64,000 nt of DNA from Candidatus Melainabacteria bacterium (GTDB lineage Bacteria > Cyanobacteriota > Vampirovibrionia > Obscuribacterales > Obscuribacteraceae): contig RXJR01000018.1 of assembly GCA_003963305.1 (NCBI GenBank), positions 124,001 to 188,000 on the forward strand, given 5' to 3'. The notes below the pieces were generated by a model, which ran no database searches, was not told the origin of the DNA, and was given only the letters and a program-made list of their open reading frames with translations. A program made the position numbers and the translations under genes. Below, piece after piece: positions 18,530 to 25,962 of this stretch. Numbering within the stretch: position 1 is the first letter of the stretch; every line of letters starts with the position of its first letter.

Positions 18530-18640
18530 GAGTTTGTGTCGGATAAATACGAAATTCCTATAACGTTTCGTCCTTATAGGCTGCTTGCCTGGTAAAACGG
18601 ACATATAACAGGGGCCGCTGTTGTGCGAGTCCGTGTCATA
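18530..18640 (+). promoter_or_regulatory. Upstream element, copy 2 (paired with 17682-17794)
   Basis: Second copy of the element, directly upstream of the coiled-coil membrane-protein gene. It retains TTCCTATAACGTTTC and GGCCGCTGT and differs mainly in the central 30 bases. The fixed distance to the following start codon in both copies (a few to 20 bases) argues for a promoter or leader role. Confidence 0.6.
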
Positions 18641-18659
18641 TAACCCCGGTCATTGAAAT

Positions 18660-19664
18660 ATGCTTCAGAGATTATCGATGGATCAGCGTTGTTCAGGGCG
18701 TAAACCTGTTTCAGGTTGGCGCTTCGCTCTGATCTTCGCAGTATCAGTAATAGTTTGCATTCCTGCAAATGCCGCAGATGCCGTCGAATTTCCTGGCTCG
18801 CGTCCTCCATCTCCGGTACAAAGCGCTGAGAGCAAAGCTACTAGCGATGCACATGCAACCGTTGTGCACCATTATCATCACTTCGATAAGACCGCCACGA
18901 AGAAGCCAGAACACGGGTTTCATCCGTTCCGGCGCACAATCAAGACTCTGGAAAATGTAGAACTGCAGATGGAAGATTTGACCGAGCCAATGGAAGATCT
19001 GCCCGTGCGTATCAGGCGATTACGCGAGCAGATGTCGGAGATTGCAAAACCGATGGCACTCCTTCAGAAAGAGATTGGCGAAATGAAGAAGCCAATGGAA
19101 GGGTTGAGCACAGGCGTAACTGAATTAAACAGCAATCTGCGCACCAATCTGCAAGATTTGCATCCTCGCTTGCGCGTCCTCAATTCGGGCATTGAGGGAG
19201 TTCAGACAACAGTTACTGCCGTTAACAGTGGTCTGCATTATCTCCGACCTCCTTTGAATACGCTGAATGCAGGGCTGCATGAGTTGCGAACCCCGCTTGC
19301 CGGGCTGAACACTGGACTCAGCGAAATGAAGCAACCTCTCGTTGGGCTGAATACAAGTGGTCAGCGACTGAGCAGCGAAATAGGCGACATCAAGCTGGAG
19401 ATAAGAGCTTGCGAAAAGCAACTTCCGGAAGTGCAATCGTCAGTGAAGAATCTATCAACCAACATAGGTGGATTGCTGACGCCCGTAGACAGTCTCAAGA
19501 ATCAGATCTCTGAACTGCGCACTGAACTGTCGCAACTAAAGTCAGTGGTGATCATCTTTTCCATAGCGATCGCTGCTATGTCTGTGGCTTTGATTGCTGC
19601 AGCGGTAATTGTTGCCATGGCGATCAAGAAATCGATGGACATAATCATCAAGCTAGCCAAGTAA
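18660..19664 (+). CDS. Membrane-anchored coiled-coil repeat protein
   Basis: A 334-residue protein of unknown family: N-terminal signal sequence (WRFALIFAVSVIVCIPANAADA), a His-containing linker (HATVVHHYHHFDK), about 200 residues of helical repeats with recurrent turns (LNSGIEG, VNSGLHYLRPPLN, LNAGLHELRTPLA, LNTGLSEMKQPLV), and a C-terminal transmembrane helix (VVIIFSIAIAAMSVALIAAAVIVAMAI). The repeats are about 17-21 residues and recall phage-tail or methyl-accepting coiled coils. The ATG at 18678 is a possible alternative start. The protein probably spans the envelope as an extended rod. Confidence 0.78.
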   Translation: MLQRLSMDQRCSGRKPVSGWRFALIFAVSVIVCIPANAADAVEFPGSRPPSPVQSAESKATSDAHATVVHHYHHFDKTATKKPEHGFHPFRRTIKTLENVELQMEDLTEPMEDLPVRIRRLREQMSEIAKPMALLQKEIGEMKKPMEGLSTGVTELNSNLRTNLQDLHPRLRVLNSGIEGVQTTVTAVNSGLHYLRPPLNTLNAGLHELRTPLAGLNTGLSEMKQPLVGLNTSGQRLSSEIGDIKLEIRACEKQLPEVQSSVKNLSTNIGGLLTPVDSLKNQISELRTELSQLKSVVIIFSIAIAAMSVALIAAAVIVAMAIKKSMDIIIKLAK

Positions 19665-19728
19665 AGACCTATTCTTGCGTCTAATTTGGCGAGGATTTTG
19701 AGCTGAAAATGGAAGCCGAGTCTAGGAG

Positions 19729-19760
19729 AAAGAGCATCACCTCCCCGTGATGCTCTTTTT
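19729..19760 (+). terminator. Rho-independent terminator
   Basis: Perfect 10- to 12-bp stem (AGAGCATCAC/GTGATGCTCT), loop CTCCCC, followed by a T-run. It ends transcription of the coiled-coil protein gene. Confidence 0.9.
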
Positions 19761-19772
19761 ATGGTTGGTTAC

Positions 19773-19796
19773 TTGTTGTTGTTGTTGTTGTTGTTG
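19773..19796. repeat. (TTG)8 microsatellite
   Basis: Eight consecutive TTG triplets between the terminator and the 3' end of the LysM protein gene. Non-coding; a slippage-prone tract. Confidence 0.9.
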
Positions 19797-19828
19797 TTCG
19801 TGTTGTTTAACTTTCAGAGTTCGCTGTG

Positions 19829-21229
19829 CTATTTATCTGCCTGGTTGTGCTCCTCCGGTGGACAGTCATGGTGTTTAGCTTGTTCGTCCCGTTTGGAATC
19901 CTGTGGTGGCGCAGGCGGTGCTGGCTGTTCATGATTCTGTTCCGGTTTTTCGCTTGAACATGGTTTTTCGGGTGGCTTCTGCTCCGGTGGTTTTTCAGGA
20001 CACGGTTCGGGTGGCTTCTGCTCCGGTGGTTTTTCAGGACACGGTTCGGGTGGCTTCTGCTCCGGTGGTTTTTCGGGACATGGTTCGGGTGGCTTCTGCT
20101 CCGGTGGTTTTTCGGGACATGGTTCGGGTGGCTTTTGCTCCGGTGGTTTTTCGGGACATGGTTCGGGTGGCTTCGGTTGATCCGATGGAGATGGCGGCTT
20201 GGGCTGCTCTGTTGGACATGGCGGCTTGGGCTGCTCTGTAGGACATGGCGGCTTGGGCTGCTCTGTTGGACATGGCGGCTTAGGCTGTTCCGTCGGACAT
20301 GGCGGCTTGGGCTGCTCTGTTGGACATGGCGGCTTAGGTTGTTCCGTCGGACATGGCGGCTTAGGCTGTTCTGTCGGACATGGCGGCTTGGGCTGTTCCG
20401 TCGGACATGGCGGCTTAGGCTGCTCTGTTGGACATGGCGGCTTAGGCTGTTCCGTCGGACATGGCGGCTTAGGCTGTTCTGTCGGACATGGCGGCTTAGG
20501 CTGCTCCGGTGGACACGGTGGGGGTGGCTGCTCAGGCGGACAAGGTGGAGGCGGCTGCTCAGGCGGACAAGGTGGCGGTGGCTGCTCCGGCGGACATGGT
20601 GGCGGTGGCTGCTCCGGCGGACATGGTGGCTTCGGCTGCTCAGGATGGCACGGTGGCTTCGGTTCCTCCGGGTGGCACTTTGGCGGCTTGTGCTCAGGTG
20701 GTTTGTGCTCGTGTGGTCGGCAATGCGGTTTCTCTGGTGGTTTGCAATCTATATCGTTGTCTTTGCAGTGGTCCGGCATCTTGAGCTTCCAGCCAGGAAG
20801 AATCAAATCCGGATTGCATTTCAGTGAAGGATGTTCCTTTTCATTCAATTTCACGATTTTATCGATTTCGTTTTTAATTGAGTGCGCATCAGTTTTCTCG
20901 CCATTCTTTTTAAGATCGCGTTCTGCAATTGTCCATAAGCAATCGCCATATTTGACCGTGTAAATATCGCATTTGGTCAGCTCGATTGGTTTTGTGCGAT
21001 TGATGTCCGATTGTCTCTGCCAGTCTCGCGCCGATTGTGATGAGAGCGAGTAGTCTGGGCGCCAGCTGCACATATCGAAGAAGGCTTTAGGAGTCGACGT
21101 TGAGCAAGTATCTTTTTCTTTTGGTTGGTATGCATCGCGGCATGCCTGGTCTAGTAGGGTATTTGAAGCAGGTATGTGTTCCTGTGGGCAATTCTGTTTG
21201 GAAACATCACGCTGAAAATCAACACTCAT
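19829..21229 (-). CDS. LysM protein with long Pro/Cys tandem repeats
   Basis: A 466-residue protein: about 85 N-terminal residues without a clear signal peptide, a LysM domain (YTVKYGDCLWTIAERD to ILPGWKLKMPD, about residues 85-150), then more than 280 residues of repeats. These comprise four or five CPPEQPPPP units, eleven CPTEQPKPP units and five EPCPEKPPEQKPP units, followed by a hydrophilic tail. LysM binds peptidoglycan. The Pro-rich part should form an extended polyproline rod, and each unit has one cysteine that could cross-link chains. A wall-spanning structural or export-tail role is inference. Both flanking non-coding regions are also repeat-prone. Confidence 0.85.
   Translation of the reverse strand: MSVDFQRDVSKQNCPQEHIPASNTLLDQACRDAYQPKEKDTCSTSTPKAFFDMCSWRPDYSLSSQSARDWQRQSDINRTKPIELTKCDIYTVKYGDCLWTIAERDLKKNGEKTDAHSIKNEIDKIVKLNEKEHPSLKCNPDLILPGWKLKMPDHCKDNDIDCKPPEKPHCRPHEHKPPEHKPPKCHPEEPKPPCHPEQPKPPCPPEQPPPPCPPEQPPPPCPPEQPPPPCPPEQPPPPCPPEQPKPPCPTEQPKPPCPTEQPKPPCPTEQPKPPCPTEQPKPPCPTEQPKPPCPTEQPKPPCPTEQPKPPCPTEQPKPPCPTEQPKPPCPTEQPKPPCPTEQPKPPSPSDQPKPPEPCPEKPPEQKPPEPCPEKPPEQKPPEPCPEKPPEQKPPEPCPEKPPEQKPPEPCPEKPPEQKPPEKPCSSEKPEQNHEQPAPPAPPQDSKRDEQAKHHDCPPEEHNQADK
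19978..20172 (-). repeat. 39-bp tandem repeat, about five units
   Basis: Nearly identical 39-base units encoding EPCPEKPPEQKPP in the LysM protein. Differences between units are single bases (ggacac/ggacat, cag/cgg), indicating recent expansion. Confidence 0.85.
20195..20640 (-). repeat. 27-bp tandem repeat, about sixteen units
   Basis: Units of 27 bases encoding the nonapeptide CP[TP]EQP[KP]PP; eleven consecutive copies are CPTEQPKPP. Synonymous differences alternate between units, a sign of block duplication. The array keeps other frames open, which creates false antisense Gly-rich reading frames. Confidence 0.88.
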
Positions 21230-21482
21230 GAGTTCTCACCTTCATGCAGATTTCAAAATGCGCGCTGCGGTGCGGCATTTGAAACGGGGATATTTATGGG
21301 CTCGAACATCGTAAGCAAATTGTGGTCGAATGGCTATGGTGGAATTCCCAATTATTCAGATTGGCTTTGCCACGATTTTGAGAACTTTAAATGTCACAAT
21401 CCGGTCACGGGCGTGTCACGAGAAAGTCCCAACCGGTCAGTTAAAGTGGAGGTGCTTTTATAACTCACCGCGAGGATTCTTC

Positions 21483-22073
21483 ATGGCTGGAGACAAGTCC
21501 GAAGGCGTACAAACAGCGCCACCCGCCCCTGAGTCTGAAGGACTGTTTGGACGCGTTATGGGACACATCAAGCACGGCGCGTCCGTCGTTCATGATACCG
21601 CCAGTGGTGTTGTGAAGAAGGGTGTGGAGAAGACGCAGGAAATCGCTCACAGCGAAACCACACATCGGATTACTGGACAGATTGCTGAAGCTGGCAAGGA
21701 CGCCTTTCATAAGGGCAAAGAGATTGCTCAGAGTCCCACCACGAAGAAAATTGCAGGAGAAGTAGCTGGGGCGGGGCACGAAGTCGCCAGGGATCACATG
21801 AACAAGGTGCAGGGTATTGTCGCCGCTGAGCAGCGTGGTGATTATGGCGGCATGGTTCGCAACGCCGTACCTCTGGCAACGGAAGTTCTGGCTCCACATG
21901 CGGCTGCACTTGCGATCGTAAAAGACAAAGGCGGCAAGATTGTTATGGACCATGTGCCTGCAGAACATCGTGACACCGCCAAGAAGATCAAAGACGCAAC
22001 TGATCTCGCAACGACAAAGCCAACCTTGCCGAATCTGATTCTGCATGGCGCAGACCAATCAGCGAAACGTTGA
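21483..22073 (+). CDS. Hypothetical helical protein, 196 aa
   Basis: A soluble, Ala/Lys/His-rich protein with no signal peptide. It contains repeated 11-residue-like helical segments (VHDTASGVVKKGVEKTQEIAH, given here as VHDTASGVVKKG and VEKTQEIAH), reminiscent of LEA/apolipoprotein-type amphipathic repeats, and a more hydrophobic middle (NAVPLATEVLAPHAAALAIV). The ATG at 21483 follows GAGGA by eight bases. The frame is open upstream to 21330 but without good initiation signals. It may be a stress or membrane-surface protein, which is a guess. Confidence 0.7.
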   Translation: MAGDKSEGVQTAPPAPESEGLFGRVMGHIKHGASVVHDTASGVVKKGVEKTQEIAHSETTHRITGQIAEAGKDAFHKGKEIAQSPTTKKIAGEVAGAGHEVARDHMNKVQGIVAAEQRGDYGGMVRNAVPLATEVLAPHAAALAIVKDKGGKIVMDHVPAEHRDTAKKIKDATDLATTKPTLPNLILHGADQSAKR

Positions 22074-22093
22074 GCAACTGATCATCTGGCTTG

Positions 22094-22114
22094 AATTCCC
22101 TGCACGTGGGAATT
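22094..22114. terminator. Hairpin between convergent genes
   Basis: Stem AATTCCC/GGGAATT with a 7-base loop, located between the convergent genes ending at 22073 and 22154. There is no strong T-run on either side, so it is a weak candidate bidirectional terminator. Confidence 0.4.
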
Positions 22115-22153
22115 TAATGCCGGTTTGATTTAACCACTGGAACAGAGATTCGA

Positions 22154-24085
22154 CTAATTCGGATTCTCATCTACCGGCAGCGCCAGCTGAGATAGACAGT
22201 CCGCGCCTGTGAGAACTTCGATTCGATTTGCGATTCTCGTGAAATTTGGAGCCTTGAAATGGTCGTGGTCCAGTCCGCCGATCGCTAAACGGATGCGATG
22301 TCCTTTCTTAAACATAAAAGAACAAGGCTGGAGCGATAATTTTACTGGAGTTGTCTCGAAGGGCTCCAACGCCTTGTAGTCGGCTCTGAGAAACGACGGC
22401 ACGGGATTTACAGTTTTGTAGAGCGGGGCGCGTTCAGGGTTGATACGATTTCCGCAGAGCAACTGCCCTTCAGTCACGTAGCGCACAAGCCCGTTCGGTG
22501 CGACATCCTCAAGGTAGGTGAATACTGCAGCGTCGGGCGCATCTGGTTTAACGTAGAGTTTGACTGACGGATGACCCGTAATTTTGATGTCTTCAGTAAG
22601 CGGTGGTGAATCATAGACGAGCAGCTTCTTGTCCGCCTTTTTTCTGTTCGGATGCGGCGTCCATAAGATTTGTCCGAGCAAACAATCCCAACGCGTTCTG
22701 CGTCCGGTGCCAGATGTGATATCAACTCTGTATGGGGTTTTACCGTCTTCCGCGGGCTTCTCAAAGTTTAGTTTGTGGTCGTTGTCTAGATAGACGATCT
22801 GCTCTTCGCTTTTGGGCGGCCAGACATCGCTGCCATGCCATTTTTCTTCACCGAGAGTGTAATAGTTGACTGCTTTATCTGAGGACAGCGGTTCGGTCTT
22901 TCCTTTTAGATAACTGTCGAAGAATTTCAGCATCTCTTGATCGATTCTAAACCGGCTCGGACCGCCATGAGTAAAGGGACTGATATTCATGTAATTGTGC
23001 TCCCATGGACCAAGCAACAGTTTGGTGCCGGGGGCTGTGTAGTTTAAAAAGCGTTTTACAGCGGCATCGGCATTGGTGCCTTCTTCCCATCCTGACGCTG
23101 CATAAATGGGTACTTGCGCTTTGTCGACATCTTTGTAATATCCGCTTGGGCTGGCGATATCGAGCCCTGCTTCCAGGTAGTCGTCTCCATATTTTACTTT
23201 GATCAAGTCGATACACTTGTCGAAGGTATCGGTCCGTTTGATTTTGTCTTTCGCGGCCAGCAGTGAGTCGTCGCGGAAATTCACCTGGTCGACAGCGCTT
23301 ACATCGGTATTTAGTTTGTGCTGGGCTAATGCATCTCTTAGCAGGGAGCCGTCTAGATCTTCATCGACTGGTTTAGAGCCGTGCACAAACTTGCGATATT
23401 TTTGCAATCGTACAGGTAGTTGATTGCTGTCGAAACGTTTTGACAGATCGCCCCAATCGTGAATGAAAGGCATATTTGGCAGTCCGCCCGGTCGCATTAC
23501 GTCTGTGTAGATGTCGAATGGGCTGGAAAGTATGGCGCAGGCTTTCACTTCAGGGGTTCGATTAATCAAAGCAAGCTCAGCAAGGTTGCCCGAAAACGAA
23601 TGTCCTATGGTGCCTATTTTTCCGTTGAACCAGGACTGTTTAGTCAACCAGTCTGTCACTTCCTTAGCATCGGACTGATCGACTGGAGAAAGATCCCAGG
23701 GACGATCCCCGAACGAGGAACCGGCGCCGCGAGAGTCGACGACTACCCATGCATATCCATGGGTGATGAATTCGAGCCGATAAGGGCTGAGTGGCTTTGG
23801 ATAGATTTTGTTGTACGGAAACTTTGGCTCGATGACGCGCCAGTAGCGCGTTAGTTCGAGAATAGTGGGAAGCTTCTCGCCCTTTTTGAGCTTGTCCGGC
23901 AGGTATATTTCTACAGCTAAACGCGTCCCATCTTTTAAGGTAATGTACCGAGAGGTTTGCGTGTAGCTTTTGTTGGTCGGCTTTGTTTTGTATGGCGCCG
24001 GAACGCCTTTGCTCTGATCGCTCTTCATAGGCAAGAACAATCTATAGTTGAGGCTTTCAGCAGTCAGTGCATTGTTTAAAATCAA
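22154..24085 (-). CDS. CocE/NonD family hydrolase (X-Pro dipeptidyl-peptidase-like)
   Basis: Serine hydrolase of the CocE / PepX family, about 640 residues: alpha/beta-hydrolase core with DSRGAGSSFG and the nucleophile elbow GTIGHSFSGN, a histidine in GPWEHNYM, and a C-terminal jelly-roll domain ending in HRIRLAIGGLDHDHF. Family members cleave X-Pro peptides, cocaine-type esters or beta-lactam esters. The start is unclear. A hydrophobic signal-like stretch (RFAAALSLSAALILNNALTAES) runs upstream of the TTG at 24085 in frame, but no ATG, GTG or TTG precedes it before the next gene. The ATG at 24028 would give a cytoplasmic protein. Confidence 0.9.
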   Translation of the reverse strand: MILNNALTAESLNYRLFLPMKSDQSKGVPAPYKTKPTNKSYTQTSRYITLKDGTRLAVEIYLPDKLKKGEKLPTILELTRYWRVIEPKFPYNKIYPKPLSPYRLEFITHGYAWVVVDSRGAGSSFGDRPWDLSPVDQSDAKEVTDWLTKQSWFNGKIGTIGHSFSGNLAELALINRTPEVKACAILSSPFDIYTDVMRPGGLPNMPFIHDWGDLSKRFDSNQLPVRLQKYRKFVHGSKPVDEDLDGSLLRDALAQHKLNTDVSAVDQVNFRDDSLLAAKDKIKRTDTFDKCIDLIKVKYGDDYLEAGLDIASPSGYYKDVDKAQVPIYAASGWEEGTNADAAVKRFLNYTAPGTKLLLGPWEHNYMNISPFTHGGPSRFRIDQEMLKFFDSYLKGKTEPLSSDKAVNYYTLGEEKWHGSDVWPPKSEEQIVYLDNDHKLNFEKPAEDGKTPYRVDITSGTGRRTRWDCLLGQILWTPHPNRKKADKKLLVYDSPPLTEDIKITGHPSVKLYVKPDAPDAAVFTYLEDVAPNGLVRYVTEGQLLCGNRINPERAPLYKTVNPVPSFLRADYKALEPFETTPVKLSLQPCSFMFKKGHRIRLAIGGLDHDHFKAPNFTRIANRIEVLTGADCLSQLALPVDENPN

Positions 24086-24113
24086 CGCTGCAGACAGAGA
24101 GAGAGCCGCGGCA

Positions 24114-24161
24114 AAACGTTTGAGGCACCGTGACGGGACGAAGCGTTTAAGGCACCGTGAC
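24114..24161. repeat. 27-bp imperfect direct duplication
   Basis: Two adjacent copies of a 27-base stretch sharing GGCACCGTGAC and AA(a/g)CGTTT sit in the 5' region of the CocE-type gene, between it and the radical SAM gene. In the hydrolase frame both copies read SRCLKRF. The duplication may have displaced the original start codon. Confidence 0.7.
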
Positions 24162-24171
24162 TGGTGCGCAA

Positions 24172-25248
24172 TTACATGAATGGGAGTTTGAGCTGGGTTG
24201 CCGATGATGCTACTAACTTCTTTTGAGGTTTTTTGACTGCCGGATTATGCGGTTTTAGCGCTGCGGCTTTTTGCGGCGTACGTGGTATGGATTCCACCTG
24301 AGCAGCAAGATCTATTATCGAATCTTTTTGCAAATCTTGCTCAGACAGATTGGCATTTGTATCGATGACGTCGAGGTAGTCGCCGGCTGGATCAAAGGCA
24401 CCTATGACCGTGTGCGATTCGGACTGGGGCAAAATCGTGCCATGTAAAATTTCTGCGGCTTCCTCTGTGACTGGGCTGAGCGGTGGCTCTGACGTGCGGC
24501 GGCGTGGGAAGCGCGACGCAATGTAATTTACCGTTGCTTCATAGTTTTGCTGTCTAAAGAAGTCTTTGTACTTTTCAAGCAGCTCTGGATGGGTGTTTAC
24601 TTCTGTCCATCGCATTGTGTCTATCCAGACCTTAGAAACATACGGCGCGACTATGGATATCAAACGATCCGGATCACAGGGCAGGAGCGGTGACATGGAT
24701 ACGTAGACTTCCACACCTGCTTCTCGCAGCTTTCTTATTAGTTGCAATCGGCGCCCTATGCTCGGTGCATGTGGTTCAAACTCGGCACGCACGTCTTCGT
24801 CGTCGGTGGTAAGACTGACTCCAACACTGAGACTCTTTCCAAATTGCTTGAGCAGTGCCAGATCCTGCAAAATCAGGTGCGACCGCGTGTGCATGGTCAC
24901 TTTTTCAGGTTGATAAGTAAGCAATTGTTGCAAACAGCGCCTGCTCAGCCGGTATTTTAATTCCAGATATTGATAAGGATCTGTTGCGGAGCTGAAGAAG
25001 ATTTTGCTGCCGAAGATTCGCGTTCTTTCCTTCTGCAAAAGCTCGGGTGCATTTATTTTGACTTCCACCCATTTGCCCCACTCGTTGAATTCATGGCGGG
25101 CGTTGGGAAATTTCGGCACATAGCAGTAGGAGCAGCTGAAAGCGCAACCGGCGTATGGATTCAGCGAAAAGTCGTATGCTGACGCCAGAGAGCCGACCTT
25201 CTGGGGCGTCAGAATCGATGAGGCTGTAATCTCAGTGATTTTGGTCAT
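24172..25248 (-). CDS. Radical SAM protein of the SPL/Rv2578c type
   Basis: Radical SAM enzyme with the 4Fe-4S triad in GCAFSCSYCYVPKF (CxxxCxxC) near residue 30 and a TIM-barrel region with SLTTDDEDVRAEFEPHAPS and SMSPLLPCDPD. This resembles the spore photoproduct lyase-like SplB/Rv2578c family; most members have unknown substrates. The C-terminal extension of about 100 residues is Lys/Ala-rich and not part of the core. The ATG at 25248 starts two dozen residues before the cluster motif; ATGs at 25266 and 25287 are alternatives with poor ribosome sites. No sporulation genes are in the window. Confidence 0.87.
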   Translation of the reverse strand: MTKITEITASSILTPQKVGSLASAYDFSLNPYAGCAFSCSYCYVPKFPNARHEFNEWGKWVEVKINAPELLQKERTRIFGSKIFFSSATDPYQYLELKYRLSRRCLQQLLTYQPEKVTMHTRSHLILQDLALLKQFGKSLSVGVSLTTDDEDVRAEFEPHAPSIGRRLQLIRKLREAGVEVYVSMSPLLPCDPDRLISIVAPYVSKVWIDTMRWTEVNTHPELLEKYKDFFRQQNYEATVNYIASRFPRRRTSEPPLSPVTEEAAEILHGTILPQSESHTVIGAFDPAGDYLDVIDTNANLSEQDLQKDSIIDLAAQVESIPRTPQKAAALKPHNPAVKKPQKKLVASSATQLKLPFM

Positions 25249-25355
25249 ACATATATATGGTAGCATGACAAGGTCTATACCGAGCACGGTTCTTCGTTGT
25301 ACTCTTTAAACCCTGTCTAATAGCCATGCTTGCTCTGCAGGCAGAAGGAATTTGC

Positions 25356-25955
25356 ATGACCGAACAGCAGACTGAAGACCATATTGCCGAATGGCAGCGC
25401 ATAGTGCAAGAGGGAAATGACGCGTATGCGCGGCGACGTTATACAGAAGCCGAGCTTGCCTTCATAGCGGCTTTGCGTATCGTTGAAAAAGCGGGATCGT
25501 CTGAGGAGTTAAGCAAACTCAGCGAGGAAGAACAGGTGGCTGCCAAAACGCGCCTGGCGAAGAGTCTGAACAATATGGCTGCCCTGTATCATACGCAAGG
25601 CAAATACAACATGGCGGAAGACCTTTATAAACGCTGTCTCGAGTTGAAGAAAGAAACTCACGGCGATGAGCACTTAGAAGTGGCAATCAGTTTGCATAAT
25701 CTCGCTGTGCTGCATTCTGCCAAGCGCCGTTTTGCTGATGCAGAGCCCCTCTACAAGACAGCTCTTGAGTTGAAGGAAAGACTGCTCGGTGTTGACCATC
25801 CGGAACTCGTCACGCTGCTGACCAATTATGCGCTTTGTTTGAAGCGCATGGATAGAGCGGAAGAAGCGAAGAATATGGAAGCGCGCGCTGAAAAACTTGC
25901 TCCCAAAAAATCAGATCCGTTGAAGATCATCGCTGTACAGTATTCCGCAGAGTGA
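25356..25955 (+). CDS. TPR protein (kinesin-light-chain-like repeats)
   Basis: About 200 residues with four tetratricopeptide repeats of the TPR_12 type: an N-terminal helix pair, then LNNMAALYHTQGKYNMAEDLYKR (as NNMAALYHTQGKY), ISLHNLAVLHSAKRRFADAE and VTLLTNYALCLKRMDRAEEA. It is cytoplasmic, with no signal peptide. The ATG at 25356 has AAGGA seven bases upstream; an in-frame ATG at 25326 lacks one. It converges tightly on the kinase-like gene. Probable protein-binding scaffold. Confidence 0.85.
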   Translation: MTEQQTEDHIAEWQRIVQEGNDAYARRRYTEAELAFIAALRIVEKAGSSEELSKLSEEEQVAAKTRLAKSLNNMAALYHTQGKYNMAEDLYKRCLELKKETHGDEHLEVAISLHNLAVLHSAKRRFADAEPLYKTALELKERLLGVDHPELVTLLTNYALCLKRMDRAEEAKNMEARAEKLAPKKSDPLKIIAVQYSAE

Positions 25956-25962
25956 GCCTTTC

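Noticed and set aside
20195-20640. Possible CRISPR array
   Set aside because: The 27-bp units are contiguous with no spacers and encode a nonapeptide repeat. The 13-bp and 17-bp arrays likewise have no spacers.
20199-20963. Long plus-strand frame encoding GCSVGHGGL repeats, antisense to the LysM gene
   Set aside because: It is an artefact of the 27-bp repeat staying open in several frames. It has no ribosome site, and the minus strand has a true LysM domain in frame with the repeats.
21176-21463. Frame between the LysM gene and the helical protein gene
   Set aside because: Overlaps the 5' end of the LysM gene antisense, with no initiation signals or recognisable fold.
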